Shown here one piece after another: positions 35,917 through 44,884 of a stretch of DNA of 64,000 nucleotides. Made by a program: the position numbers and the translations under genes. Numbering within the stretch: position 1 is the first letter of the stretch; every line of letters starts with the position of its first letter. The notes beneath the pieces are model-generated. The model saw only the letters and a program-made list of their open reading frames with translations. It was not told where the DNA came from and ran no database searches. The stretch is from Saprospiraceae bacterium (lineage in GTDB: Bacteria; Bacteroidota; Bacteroidia; Chitinophagales; Saprospiraceae). The stretch lies in NCBI GenBank assembly GCA_028280415.1, contig JANQLV010000065.1:1-64000 (forward strand), in the 5' to 3' direction.

Positions 35917-37446
35917 TTATATATCAAACTTGATTCCCTGTGCTAGTGGAATCTCCGTGCTGTAGTTTATGGTATTGGTTTGTCGACGCATATATGCTTT
36001 CCAGGCATCAGAGCCGCTTTCCCGACCACCGCCGGTTTCCTTTTCTCCTCCAAATGCACCGCCGATCTCCGCACCACTGGTCCCGATATTGACATTGGCA
36101 ATTCCACAATCCGAGCCTGCTGCCGAAAGGAACAATTCTGCATCTCTCAGGTTTGTTGTCATAATTGCGGAAGAAAGCCCTTGCGGAACATCATTCTGTA
36201 AAGCTATCGCTTCGGATAATTCCTTATACTTGATTAAATATAGAATCGGTGCAAAGGTTTCGTGCTGGACAATATCGTAGTGATTCTCTACTTCAGCAAT
36301 ACATGGTTTTACATAGCAACCGCTTTCAAAGCCCTTGCCTTCCAATACACCGCCAGCAACGGCAAATTTACCACCTTCAGCTTTGATTGCTTTGATAGAA
36401 TTGAGGTAGATTTCAACAGCATCTTTGTCGATGAGTGGTCCGACATGTATTTTCGGATCAAGCGGATTTCCAATTTTCAATTGCTTATAAGCTTTAACCA
36501 GTGCTTTTTTAACCTGATCATAGACACTTTCGTGAATGATTAATCGCCGGGTACTGGTGCATCTTTGCCCACAGGTACCCACTGCTCCGAAAGTTGCACC
36601 GGTCACTACAAGGTTTAAATCAGCATTTTCGGTAACGATAATCGCATTATTTCCACCCAGTTCCAATAAGCTTTTTCCTAATCTCGCTCCAACAGTAGCG
36701 GCTACGATCTTACCCATACGAGTACTGCCGGTAGCAGAGATCAAAGGCACTCGACGATCAGTAGTCATATACTCCCCAACGGTATAATCACCGTTGATTA
36801 TACAGGATACACCTTCGGGAACTTTATTGGCTTTCAATACTTTTTGGAAAATATTTTGACAGGCAACACTACATAGAGGGGTCTTCTCAGAACCCTTCCA
36901 GACGCATACATCACCACAAACCAGGGCAATCATAGCGTTCCAGGACCATACTGCAACCGGGAAATTAAAAGCAGAGATAATTCCTACGATTCCCAGTGGA
37001 TGCCATTGCTCGTACATCCGGTGGCTTGGTCTTTCAGAATGCATGGTCAAACCGTATAGCTGTCGGGATAATCCAACTGCAAAATCACAGATATCAATCA
37101 TTTCCTGTACTTCTCCAAAACCTTCCTGGAGGCTCTTACCCATTTCGTAAGATACCAGACGTCCCAGTGAATCTTTATGTTTTCGCAATTCTTCACCGTA
37201 CTGACGGACAATCTCTCCACGCTGCGGAGCGGGAATTGCTTGCCATTTAATTTGCGCTTTTTGAGCCGTTTGGATGACTCGCTCGTATTCCTTTTTCGAA
37301 GTTACGCTAACGCTTCCAATGTAGCTTCCGTCTACCGGAGAGTAGGACGCTATATACTCTTTCGAACTGGCAGTTGATTTAAGTCCGGTACTGGTCCCGT
37401 TGTTTTTTTGTTTAAGGCCCAGTTTTCTTAAGAAATCTTTTTTCAT
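35917..37446 (-). CDS. Aldehyde dehydrogenase, ALDH7 (alpha-aminoadipic semialdehyde dehydrogenase-like)
   Basis: An NAD-dependent dehydrogenase of 509 residues. General-base Glu262 is in SLLELGGNNAII and the nucleophile Cys296 is in GTCGQRCTSTRRLI; the GGNNAI and GQRCT forms are typical of the ALDH7/antiquitin branch. A C-terminal EIGGAFGGEKETGGGRESGSD is also characteristic. Known members oxidise aminoadipate semialdehyde in lysine breakdown or betaine aldehyde-like substrates; without other lysine-degradation genes nearby the substrate is only inferred. The first 30 residues form a basic, low-complexity extension. Confidence 0.9.
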   Translation of the reverse strand: MKKDFLRKLGLKQKNNGTSTGLKSTASSKEYIASYSPVDGSYIGSVSVTSKKEYERVIQTAQKAQIKWQAIPAPQRGEIVRQYGEELRKHKDSLGRLVSYEMGKSLQEGFGEVQEMIDICDFAVGLSRQLYGLTMHSERPSHRMYEQWHPLGIVGIISAFNFPVAVWSWNAMIALVCGDVCVWKGSEKTPLCSVACQNIFQKVLKANKVPEGVSCIINGDYTVGEYMTTDRRVPLISATGSTRMGKIVAATVGARLGKSLLELGGNNAIIVTENADLNLVVTGATFGAVGTCGQRCTSTRRLIIHESVYDQVKKALVKAYKQLKIGNPLDPKIHVGPLIDKDAVEIYLNSIKAIKAEGGKFAVAGGVLEGKGFESGCYVKPCIAEVENHYDIVQHETFAPILYLIKYKELSEAIALQNDVPQGLSSAIMTTNLRDAELFLSAAGSDCGIANVNIGTSGAEIGGAFGGEKETGGGRESGSDAWKAYMRRQTNTINYSTEIPLAQGIKFDI

Positions 37447-37493
37447 TTATAAATATGGTTTTATTTCCTGAAGTTGTTTAAAAATGGAACTTG

Positions 37494-37501
37494 CAAATAT
37501 A
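37494..37501 (-). promoter_or_regulatory. Possible -7 element of the ALDH7 gene
   Basis: Reverse complement reads TATATTTG, 48 bp before the ATG. TTTA is 19 bp further upstream in the -33 position. Confidence 0.4.
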
Positions 37502-38168
37502 TTATCTATCTATTTTTAAATAAATCCGTATTATGATTTTTGTTTTTCAGCTTCTGAGTCTTGAAGACGGCGCAAATTTAGATAAATTTTAAAGTCTATT
37601 TTAGTTTAATTCCAGCTATGTCGGGTCTAGGTAATCAGGGGCGAAATAACTCCGGATGACTTTGAGCTTCCAGGGCTTAAAAACTGGCCTGATAAATCTT
37701 TTGAATCCGCTCAAAACCTCCGCTACAATGTTCAGAAATTCAACTGTTTAAGCCTTTCCAAGCAGATGCTTGAATAGCCGGACCTGCTTGCCTTATTATC
37801 GGGCTTAACATATTTTAACCAATATTGAAGTCTATTTAACAAAAGGCTAAGTAATATATACGGCAAAAAAAGGGTTAATGTTTTTGTTGACAAACCGACT
37901 AAGTGGAATAATTCCCGGAGAACCTAAGCGTCAATAGTTTTTTATTGGCAAAAAGGCAGGAAACATTCGTCTTTTTTCAACAAGCTAACCATGAGAAAAC
38001 GACCACGCTGATTTTTGTTGAAACTGTTTGAAGTGTTCCCTTTTTAGCGAAAGCGATTTTAAAGTCATATCCATACCGTGATTTACATAGGCAAAACCGA
38101 TTTTAAAATCAAAAAAAGGTCATCCTGAAAACAGATTCTTTTTCAGAATCAGACTATCTCAAAATCGT

Positions 38169-38203
38169 GAAGGGAGGACTGCCGAAACAAGCAGACTCCT
38201 TTC
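38169..38203. ncRNA. Strong hairpin in the gene-free region
   Basis: GAAGGGAGGACTGC (38169-38182) pairs with GCAGACTCCTTTC (38191-38203), with one bulge and one mismatch, around the loop CGAAACAA. It is followed by a weak CGCTTTTA. It could be a terminator of an unseen small RNA or a structured leader; coding is excluded by stops. Confidence 0.35.
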
Positions 38204-38354
38204 GCTTTTAAAGCCAGGATTCATCGAAGTCAACCGGCTCATTATTTTCGTCTATATAAGTCCAGAATACGTAGAACAAAAGATGCTGCTTTTTGAATAT
38301 TGCAAAAATATTAAAGATATTGTGTAATATTTTTACAGCTCATATTACGTATAA

Positions 38355-39059
38355 ATGAAAAATCCTTTTCCAATCATATTGATTGTTGTCGGTGTGTTTC
38401 TCCTGTTCAGTGGGAAATTCGGATTTTTTATACCCGCACTTGTCTTGTTTTTTATTTTTAATGCTACTCAAAATAGTCAGAAAAAGCAAAGACGCAGAAA
38501 TCAACCCCGGGGAACAGGGTACGATCCTTATCAGCAAAGAAGACAAAGGCCAAGGTACGAAGAACGCAGGCGTCAGAGTCCTCCTCCAAAACCAAGGCAA
38601 AAGCCCAGACCGAGACCAAAGCCCAATCCCTATAAAAATAGCGGAGTAACGAAGTATAAAGATTTTGATTACGAAGGGGCCATCGAAGATTTTAAAAAAG
38701 CTCTGGAGATTAACCCGAACGATATTGCAACACATTTTAATCTGGCTTGTGCCTATTCGCTGACAGAGCAAAAAGAAGAAGCTTATAAACATATTGATCG
38801 TGCCGTTAGTTTAGGTTTTAAGGATTTCAACAGGATCAAGACCCACGATGCTTTTGCATACATCAGGATACAGGAGGATTTTGAGGCTTTTGAAAAAAAT
38901 GGTTTTCGGATGAGTGCAAAAATGGATATACCACAGGAAACTACCGAAGGTGTTGATCCTTTGTTATTGGAAAGGCTCAAAAAGCTAGCGGAACTCCGGG
39001 ATCGTGGGATTTTGACCGAGGAAGAGTTTTTAATCCAGAAGGAAAAACTGCTTAAATAA
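38355..39059 (+). CDS. Membrane-anchored TPR/SHOCT protein, paralogue 1
   Basis: A 234-residue protein in four parts. A hydrophobic N-terminal hairpin (about 4-38) is followed by a very basic Pro/Arg/Gln linker (44-93). Next is a TPR-like pair (KYKDFDYEGAIEDFKKALEINPNDIATHFNLACAYSL split at about 98-133, with its partner helices to 175). The C-terminal SHOCT-like helix-turn ends LRDRGILTEEEFLIQKEKLLK. SHOCT motifs mediate oligomerisation in many membrane proteins. The next gene has the same TPR and SHOCT halves on a different membrane domain. Function is unknown. Confidence 0.8.
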   Translation: MKNPFPIILIVVGVFLLFSGKFGFFIPALVLFFIFNATQNSQKKQRRRNQPRGTGYDPYQQRRQRPRYEERRRQSPPPKPRQKPRPRPKPNPYKNSGVTKYKDFDYEGAIEDFKKALEINPNDIATHFNLACAYSLTEQKEEAYKHIDRAVSLGFKDFNRIKTHDAFAYIRIQEDFEAFEKNGFRMSAKMDIPQETTEGVDPLLLERLKKLAELRDRGILTEEEFLIQKEKLLK

Positions 39060-39189
39060 GTTAATTCGAAAATAAAAGCAGCAATATATAAAGGGCAAAC
39101 ATATAGAAGGATTTGTATTCGGGCGAATGATAGATTCCTTAATTTAGAATTTTATAAAAATATCGCAATCTCAACTTGGATCGTATAGT

Positions 39190-40062
39190 ATGAAGGATAA
39201 GAATATTGCGGGCATATTAGCACTCTTTTTTGGTTTGTTTGGGGTACATCGTTTTTATCTGGGCCAAACAGGTTTGGGCATTTTGTACCTGGTATTCTTC
39301 TGGACGGGAATTACTACTTTAATTGGTTTGATTGATGCTATCGTTTTCCTTTCTATGGATCGGGATGAATTCGATATGAAGTATAACCGGCAACGGGTCT
39401 TCCCGGATCATCGCCGTTATGATACTGATTTTTCAAGAACCGAAAGAAGACAATACCGGGCCGAACAAAGAGAACTCAGACAACAACGAAGAGTGCAAAG
39501 AAGACAACAGGATACTCAGCGAACTCCTCAATACCGGCCTCCGGTTCGGAATTCGAACCCCGCCCGGCGCAATAATCCATTTAAAGCCTCCGGCATCCAG
39601 AAATATAAAGACTTTGACTATGAAGGAGCTATTGAAGACTTCAAGAAGGGACTTTCCGTAGAACCTCAGGATATAGCTATTCATTTCAATTTGGCTTGTG
39701 CTTATTCCCTTATGGAAGAACGGGAAAATTCCTTTTTTCACCTAAGTAAAGCAGTTGAATTTGGTTTTGTTGATTTTAAAAAAATCATGGAACACGATGC
39801 GCTTGCTTATCTCAGGATACAGGATGAATTTGATATCTTTAAGAAAAACGGTTATCGCCTTAATGTAGCTCCACCCCCTCCCATACCCGCTCCGGTAGAC
39901 ACCGAATCGAAAGAAGAATCCAATACTGCCGAGCCAGAAGGCGATTTGCTCAACAAGAATGATATCCTGTTGGATCAAATCAAGCGCCTGGGAGAACTCC
40001 GCGAAAAGGGCTTGCTGACCGAGGAGGAATTCGAAATTCAAAAACGAAAGTTGCTGGGCTAA
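39190..40062 (+). CDS. TM2-domain TPR/SHOCT protein, paralogue 2
   Basis: A 290-residue protein that begins with a TM2 domain (1-65: GILALFFGLFGVHRFYLGQ, then a second helix and LIGLIDAIVFL). A long Arg/Gln linker (75-120) leads to the same TPR unit as the previous gene (IQKYKDFDYEGAIEDFKKGL, NLACAYSLMEE, KIMEHDALAYLRIQDEF) and a closing SHOCT helix (LGELREKGLLTEEEFEIQKRKLL). The Pro-rich region (PPPPIPAP) before it is absent from paralogue 1. The 130-bp gap suggests one transcript or recent duplication. The acidic TPR and basic linker point to protein or nucleic-acid contacts at the membrane, an inference. Confidence 0.82.
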   Translation: MKDKNIAGILALFFGLFGVHRFYLGQTGLGILYLVFFWTGITTLIGLIDAIVFLSMDRDEFDMKYNRQRVFPDHRRYDTDFSRTERRQYRAEQRELRQQRRVQRRQQDTQRTPQYRPPVRNSNPARRNNPFKASGIQKYKDFDYEGAIEDFKKGLSVEPQDIAIHFNLACAYSLMEERENSFFHLSKAVEFGFVDFKKIMEHDALAYLRIQDEFDIFKKNGYRLNVAPPPPIPAPVDTESKEESNTAEPEGDLLNKNDILLDQIKRLGELREKGLLTEEEFEIQKRKLLG

Positions 40063-40188
40063 TTTCAACTTCAAAAACACCGGTTTCACCGATATTCTTT
40101 GCCTGTTTTGATAATTGCACTTAGGTTTGAAGTGTAAATTAAATTCAGGGTTTGAAACCTCTGACCTAATCAAATCAAAAGAATGATC

Positions 40189-40869
40189 ATGAAATCAAGA
40201 AATGTTTTGATGCTTTTTGTCCTGTCCGTTTTTTTGTTTCAGGGCTGTATACCTTCTTTGCATCCGCTCTATACCAAGGAAAAACTTCTTTTAAAAAAAG
40301 AACTAAAAGGCCTTTGGATTGATGATGATAATACGGATGCTGAAATAGAGAACCTGTTTTTTTCCAGCGATGATATACCAATGGCGAAAGACCCCGAGGT
40401 GAAAACTCCGGGAGTCTGGATATTTGAGGAAAATAAAAAGCATAAAAAGTATACGCTTACCTATTATGATGAAGATAGAAAACCCGCCATTTTTGATGTA
40501 CATCTCATAAAACTGGCAGGAGATTATTTCTTTAATTTTTATCCGACAGATGATATTAAAATAGGAGTCAAGGGTGATCAAATTGACTATTTTGATAAGC
40601 GATTCAATGATTTCGAGAGTTTTCACTACTATCCGGTCAATTCTTTTGCAAAAATCAGTTTCGAAAAAGGACAAGTGAAAATCGCTTTATTTAATGCGGA
40701 CTATCTTGGGAAACTGTTGGATCAGAAAAGAATAAGAATCAAACACGAAAAAACCCAGAGTGGCTATATATTGACGGCTAAACCAGAAGAACTTCAGAAG
40801 TTTATTCAAAAGTATTCGGATGACGAAAAGGCTTTTCCGGATCCCGTGACTTTGACCCGCCCGCTCTAA
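40189..40869 (+). CDS. Hypothetical lipoprotein
   Basis: A 226-residue predicted lipoprotein with signal peptide MKSRNVLMLFVLSVFLFQGC (lipidated Cys20). An ATG at 40183 would add two residues. The mature part begins IPSLHPLYTKEKLLLKKEL and has mixed charged and beta-like segments (ELKGLWIDDDN, YTLTYYDEDRKPAIFDVHLIKL), with no catalytic motif I can name. The stop is 3 bp before the start of the LytS-type kinase gene, so it is probably cotranscribed with the two-component pair and may feed the sensor a signal. Confidence 0.8.
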   Translation: MKSRNVLMLFVLSVFLFQGCIPSLHPLYTKEKLLLKKELKGLWIDDDNTDAEIENLFFSSDDIPMAKDPEVKTPGVWIFEENKKHKKYTLTYYDEDRKPAIFDVHLIKLAGDYFFNFYPTDDIKIGVKGDQIDYFDKRFNDFESFHYYPVNSFAKISFEKGQVKIALFNADYLGKLLDQKRIRIKHEKTQSGYILTAKPEELQKFIQKYSDDEKAFPDPVTLTRPL

Positions 40870-40872
40870 AAA

Positions 40873-41931
40873 ATGCTCATGTTGCGAAAACAAATATATC
40901 CACTACTAAAAAGCCGAGTGTTCCAGCACCTGGCTTTTTGGCTTTTTGCTTATGTCCTTTTAGCGGGTTTCTTCGCCAAGGAGTACGGAGGGACATTTTT
41001 GAAATTGAATATGATCTATACCGGACTCTTTATTTGGAGCATCATTTTAATAGTGTATATCAATTTACTTTTGCTGATACCCGGCTTTTTACAAAAAAGG
41101 AAGTGGTGGATTTACCTTTTTTCAATGATGGTACTTATCGGTTTGGGTATAATACTTAATTTGTTAACCTTCGACCATCTGAGTGACTGGTTATTTCCCG
41201 GCTTTTATTTTATCTCTTATTATGAAGTGCGGGATATTTTCAATTTTGTAGTGATTTTTTTAGCAACTACCACTCTTTTAAAACTGGCAAAAGGCTGGTT
41301 CGAATTATCTGAACAAAGAAAGCAAATCAACCGTCTGGAAAGGGAAAAACTGGATGCCGAATTGCAAGCTTTAAAAACACAGATCAATCCGCATTTCCTT
41401 TTTAACAGCCTGAATAGTATGTATGCACTGTCCTTGGATAAAGATGAAAAAGTCCCGGATTTATTATTAAAGCTCGCCTCGGGCATGCGTTATATGTTAT
41501 ACGAAACCAATGAAAATTTTGTGCCCCTGGAAAAAGAACTGGAATATTTGCAAAACTATCTGGACTTGCAAAGGCTGCGAACGGATCATAGAGCTGATAT
41601 TCGTTTCAAAATTGAAGGAGTCATCAGGGAACAAAAGCTTGTTCCCCTGGTATTTATCCCTTTTGTGGAAAATGCTTTCAAACACGGAATCAAAGGCGAT
41701 ATTGAATCCGTTTTTATTGATATATTTTTAAAAGTTGAAAAAGAGCGTTTATGCTTTGAGGTAACGAATAACAAGGGGCAGGTAGACGAGGTCCCCGGGA
41801 TTGCGAGCGAAGGGGGAGTAGGGCTAAATAATGTCAAAAAACGGCTGAAACTACTATACGGCAAGCAATATGATTTAATAATCAATGAAACAAGTTCCAC
41901 TTATCAAACCATTCTGAAAATACCTGTATGA
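40873..41931 (+). CDS. LytS/YehU-like sensor histidine kinase
   Basis: A 352-residue kinase with four transmembrane helices (about 15-140) and a His_kinase (PF06580-type) module: QINPHFLFNSLNSMYALSLD with the phospho-acceptor His near 172, then an ATPase region with VPLVFIPFVENAFKHGIKGD and GVGLNNVKKRLKLLYG. Bacteroidota members sense envelope or metabolite cues. The stop overlaps the ATG of its LytTR partner (positions 41928-41931), which couples their translation. Confidence 0.95.
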   Translation: MLMLRKQIYPLLKSRVFQHLAFWLFAYVLLAGFFAKEYGGTFLKLNMIYTGLFIWSIILIVYINLLLLIPGFLQKRKWWIYLFSMMVLIGLGIILNLLTFDHLSDWLFPGFYFISYYEVRDIFNFVVIFLATTTLLKLAKGWFELSEQRKQINRLEREKLDAELQALKTQINPHFLFNSLNSMYALSLDKDEKVPDLLLKLASGMRYMLYETNENFVPLEKELEYLQNYLDLQRLRTDHRADIRFKIEGVIREQKLVPLVFIPFVENAFKHGIKGDIESVFIDIFLKVEKERLCFEVTNNKGQVDEVPGIASEGGVGLNNVKKRLKLLYGKQYDLIINETSSTYQTILKIPV

Positions 41932-42617
41932 TGATTAAGTGTATGATTATAGATGATGAACCACTATCTGTCAAAGTAATAGAACGATACATAGCCGATC
42001 TTCCTCAACTGGATTTGCTGGCTACTTGTTCCAGTGCCATTGAAGCGATGGAGGCACTAAAACTAGAACCTGTCGATCTTTTGTTTCTGGATATCAATAT
42101 GCCCAAGCTCTCGGGGATCAGTTTCTTAAGAACATTGCAAAATCCACCTCTGGTCATTTTCATCACAGCCTACCCGCAATATGCTGTTGAAGGTTTCGAG
42201 CTGGAAGCACTGGACTATCTTTTAAAGCCTTTTTCCTTCGAACGATTTTTAAAAGCTGTTAACCGGGCGGAAAAACAACTGGAAAACGCTCAAAGCGAAA
42301 CGGCTCAACAATACGTTTTGGTAAAAGCAGATAAAAAACATTATAAAATAGATTTTGCAAGCATCATTTATATACAGGCTTATGGAGATTATGTGAAAAT
42401 TTGTACTAATGAAAAGACTCTGGTAGTCAAGGATCGGCTTTCTAACATAGAAAAATCACTTCCAAAAGATCTTTTCCAGAGGATTCACCGATCCCATATA
42501 ATAGCTTTGGCCGCACTTCGTTTTATAGAAGGCAATCAAGTGCAAGTAGGGAATATAAAACTGCCAATTGCTGCAACATACCGGGAAGAATTAATGTTAA
42601 GGTTAAAAAATCCTTGA
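41928..42617 (+). CDS. LytTR response regulator (partner of the LytS-type kinase)
   Basis: A 229-residue regulator with receiver pocket IIDDEP (9-12) and phospho-acceptor Asp55 (LLFLDINMPKLSG), plus TAYPQYAVEGFELEALDYLLKP. The LytTR DNA-binding part runs from about 128 to 229 (KADKKHYKIDFASIIYIQAYGDYVKI, LFQRIHRSHIIALAAL). The overlap with the kinase gene and the upstream lipoprotein gene suggest a lipoprotein-kinase-regulator operon; its target genes are not evident here. Confidence 0.95.
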   Translation: MMIKCMIIDDEPLSVKVIERYIADLPQLDLLATCSSAIEAMEALKLEPVDLLFLDINMPKLSGISFLRTLQNPPLVIFITAYPQYAVEGFELEALDYLLKPFSFERFLKAVNRAEKQLENAQSETAQQYVLVKADKKHYKIDFASIIYIQAYGDYVKICTNEKTLVVKDRLSNIEKSLPKDLFQRIHRSHIIALAALRFIEGNQVQVGNIKLPIAATYREELMLRLKNP

Positions 42618-42642
42618 CTTCTCACAGATCAGATTATCTTTG
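42613..42642 (+). promoter_or_regulatory. Predicted promoter of the CBS-domain gene
   Basis: CTTG (42613-42616), an 18-bp spacer and TATCTTTG (42635-42642) match the Bacteroidota pattern. The ATG is 132 bp downstream, leaving a long leader. Confidence 0.5.
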
Positions 42643-42773
42643 CCTGCACGAAAATTGTCATCGACAAGTTATGGAGATATGGTTTTTGGCACTATGTATG
42701 AAAGATATAATTATATAATTCCTACAATTGCGAAAAATCACGTCATTTATGTAGAGAGAAAATTACAACAAAT

Positions 42774-43433
42774 ATGATCGCATCAAATCTTTTATCTCAA
42801 AATATAGTCCCTTTAAAAACATCGGATACCGGCGAGGAAGCGCTAAGCATTATGAGTGATTTTTACGTTAAGCATATGCCTATCGTTAATAATAAACAAT
42901 TACTTGGTCTTATTTCTGAAGATGACATTCTGAATCACGATATTAAAGAGGCAGTCGGTTCCTATCAATTATCAATGTCTCGACCATATGTGAAGGAAGG
43001 CGATCATATTTTTGAAGTGATGAGTATCATGAGTGAATACAATCTTACAGTGATTCCCGTCATTGATGTCGAGGACAATTACCTTGGGCTGATCTGTCAG
43101 GATGATTTGCTGAGATTCTTCGCGGGAATAGGCTCGTTCACTGAGCCGGGCAGCATTATCGTACTCGAAATGAGTAAACGGGATTACAGTCTTTCCCAGA
43201 TCGCACGTATCGTAGAGTCGGAAAACGCAGCCGTACTAAGTAGTTTTATTACAACTAATCTGGACACGATGAAGATCGATGTAACCCTGAAAATCAATGT
43301 CCAGGATGTTTCAGCAGTATTGGCTACTTTCCAAAGATTTAATTATACTGTAAAAGCAAGTTTCCAGGAATCTGATTACTTTGATTCGCTGCGAGACCGG
43401 TACGACTCTTTGATGTCTTTTCTTAATGTCTAA
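42774..43433 (+). CDS. CBS-domain protein with C-terminal ACT-like region
   Basis: A 219-residue cytosolic protein with a pair of CBS motifs (about 1-125: LKTSDTGEEALSIMSDFYVKHMPIV, then MSIMSEYNLTVIPVIDVEDNYLGL). They usually bind adenosyl nucleotides. The C-terminal 85 residues have an ACT-like pattern (SIIVLEMSKRDYSLSQIARIVESENAAVL). It lies 50 bp before the POTRA/D15 gene. CBS-nadK linkage is a known conserved arrangement in Bacteroidota. Confidence 0.88.
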   Translation: MIASNLLSQNIVPLKTSDTGEEALSIMSDFYVKHMPIVNNKQLLGLISEDDILNHDIKEAVGSYQLSMSRPYVKEGDHIFEVMSIMSEYNLTVIPVIDVEDNYLGLICQDDLLRFFAGIGSFTEPGSIIVLEMSKRDYSLSQIARIVESENAAVLSSFITTNLDTMKIDVTLKINVQDVSAVLATFQRFNYTVKASFQESDYFDSLRDRYDSLMSFLNV

Positions 43434-43483
43434 GCCTGATCTGAGCGGATAGAATTCCGAAAAATGCCTATTTTGCGGGCCTT

Positions 43484-44884
43484 ATGTGGAAATCTGTTTT
43501 TTTACCTTTTTTCCTGTTTTTATCTGTTTCTTTGTTTGCTCAAAGCCAATATGTTACGATCAATGCTATTGAAATCGAAGGCAATCGGCGTACCAAAGAC
43601 CAAACGATTCTACGGGAGATGGATTTCACCGTTGGGGATACCATTTCACTCCGTAATTTGCAAAACCGGCTTGATCAGAATAAAAATTACATCATGAACA
43701 CCGGCTTGTTTATCCTGATGGATATCAACATCCGAAATTGGGATTATTCCAATAACCGAATTGATCTGTATCTAAGAGTAAAAGAGTCCTGGTATATTTA
43801 TCCTTTTCCGATTTTTGAACTGGCAGATCGCAACTTCAACGTATGGTGGGAAGAAGAGGGGCGATCGTTTGACAGAGTGAATTATGGTATTCGTTTTGTC
43901 CATCTCAATACGACCGGACGCAAAGATCCCCTTAAACTACAAATTCATCTTGGCTATACACAGAAATTTGAACTGGTGTATAGTTTTCCTCAGTTGAATA
44001 AAGGGCAGACTTTTGGGGTAATTGGTGAGTTCTTCTATGCCAGAAACCGGGAGATTGCTTATCGGACTATTGGAAATAAGCTGGCATTTCAGCGTCGGGA
44101 AAACGAATTTCCACTTCAACGTTTTAGATCCGGTGCGAGCTTTTTCTATCGACCTAAAATCCGCTCAACTTTTTATGGAAAGCTGGAATACCAAAAAAAT
44201 ACCATCACGGATTTCGTAATAGAGAGTTTGAACCCTAATTACTTTTTAAATGGAGATACAGAGCAGAGACTCATGTATTTGCGACTGGAATACGCTTATG
44301 AAAACCGGGATATCAAACCCTATCCACTCAAAGGAAATTTCTTTTCTACTGTTCTGGAAAAGGAAGGCTTGGGTATTTTTAAAGAGCGCAATGGGATGTA
44401 CCTCACTTCTGCTTTCGGGCAATATTTCAACCTCAACAAAAAGTGGAGTACCGAAATGATATTTAAAACCAGAATTGCACTTATTCGCGAAGAGCAACCT
44501 TATAATAATTACTGGTCATTAGGTTACCTTGATGATGTCTTAAGCGGGTACGAATTTTATGTGATCGACGGATTAGATTATTTTTATACGAAGACAGCTT
44601 TGCGATTTCAGTTGTTTAGCAACCGGGTCGACTGGGGAAAATATATGCCCATTAGTACTTTTCGGGAGATGCCCGTTCGGGTCTATCTGGTTTTGAATAA
44701 TGATTTTGGCTATGTCAATAGTACGCAGTTTAATGAATTTAATCCGCTGGTCAATCAATTCCTTTGGGGCGGTGGTTTAGGACTAAACTTTGTACTCTTC
44801 TACGATAAGGTAATTCGCATCGAGTATAGTCTTAATCACTTATGGGAAAAAGGGCTATATTTACATTATAACTTATCATTTTAA
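43484..44884 (+). CDS. BamA/TamA-like outer-membrane protein with one POTRA
   Basis: A 466-residue protein with a signal peptide (FLPFFLFLSVSLFAQ) and a single POTRA-like domain (about 20-105: VTINAIEIEGNRRTKDQTILREMDFTVGDTI, INIRN, IDLYLRVKESW). The rest is a D15-type 16-strand beta-barrel pattern ending in the aromatic-terminated strand LYLHYNLSF. True BamA has five POTRA domains and about 800 residues, so this is a shorter relative, perhaps for translocation or lipid handling. Its stop overlaps the nadK start by one base (TAATG). Confidence 0.88.
   Translation: MWKSVFLPFFLFLSVSLFAQSQYVTINAIEIEGNRRTKDQTILREMDFTVGDTISLRNLQNRLDQNKNYIMNTGLFILMDINIRNWDYSNNRIDLYLRVKESWYIYPFPIFELADRNFNVWWEEEGRSFDRVNYGIRFVHLNTTGRKDPLKLQIHLGYTQKFELVYSFPQLNKGQTFGVIGEFFYARNREIAYRTIGNKLAFQRRENEFPLQRFRSGASFFYRPKIRSTFYGKLEYQKNTITDFVIESLNPNYFLNGDTEQRLMYLRLEYAYENRDIKPYPLKGNFFSTVLEKEGLGIFKERNGMYLTSAFGQYFNLNKKWSTEMIFKTRIALIREEQPYNNYWSLGYLDDVLSGYEFYVIDGLDYFYTKTALRFQLFSNRVDWGKYMPISTFREMPVRVYLVLNNDFGYVNSTQFNEFNPLVNQFLWGGGLGLNFVLFYDKVIRIEYSLNHLWEKGLYLHYNLSF

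Larger units (their letters stand above)
37447..38354. other. 908-bp gene-free region
   Basis: No credible coding frame or tRNA was found. The ALDH promoter side has a minus-strand TATATTTG at 37494-37501, with TTTA 19 bp upstream. A tandem TATC stretch occurs at 37504-37514. The word CGATTTTAAA is repeated near 38055 and 38099, and a strong hairpin lies at 38169-38203. It may hold a small RNA or a decayed gene. Confidence 0.6.

Noticed and set aside
37447-38354. Decayed transposon in the gene-free region
   Set aside because: No terminal inverted repeats, target duplication or transposase-like translation was seen.
38383-38649. 88-residue plus-strand ORF within paralogue 1
   Set aside because: Out-of-frame shadow of the TPR/SHOCT gene with Pro/Arg-rich bias from the linker.
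43937-44119. 60-residue ORF antisense to the POTRA gene
   Set aside because: Shadow frame with no initiation context.
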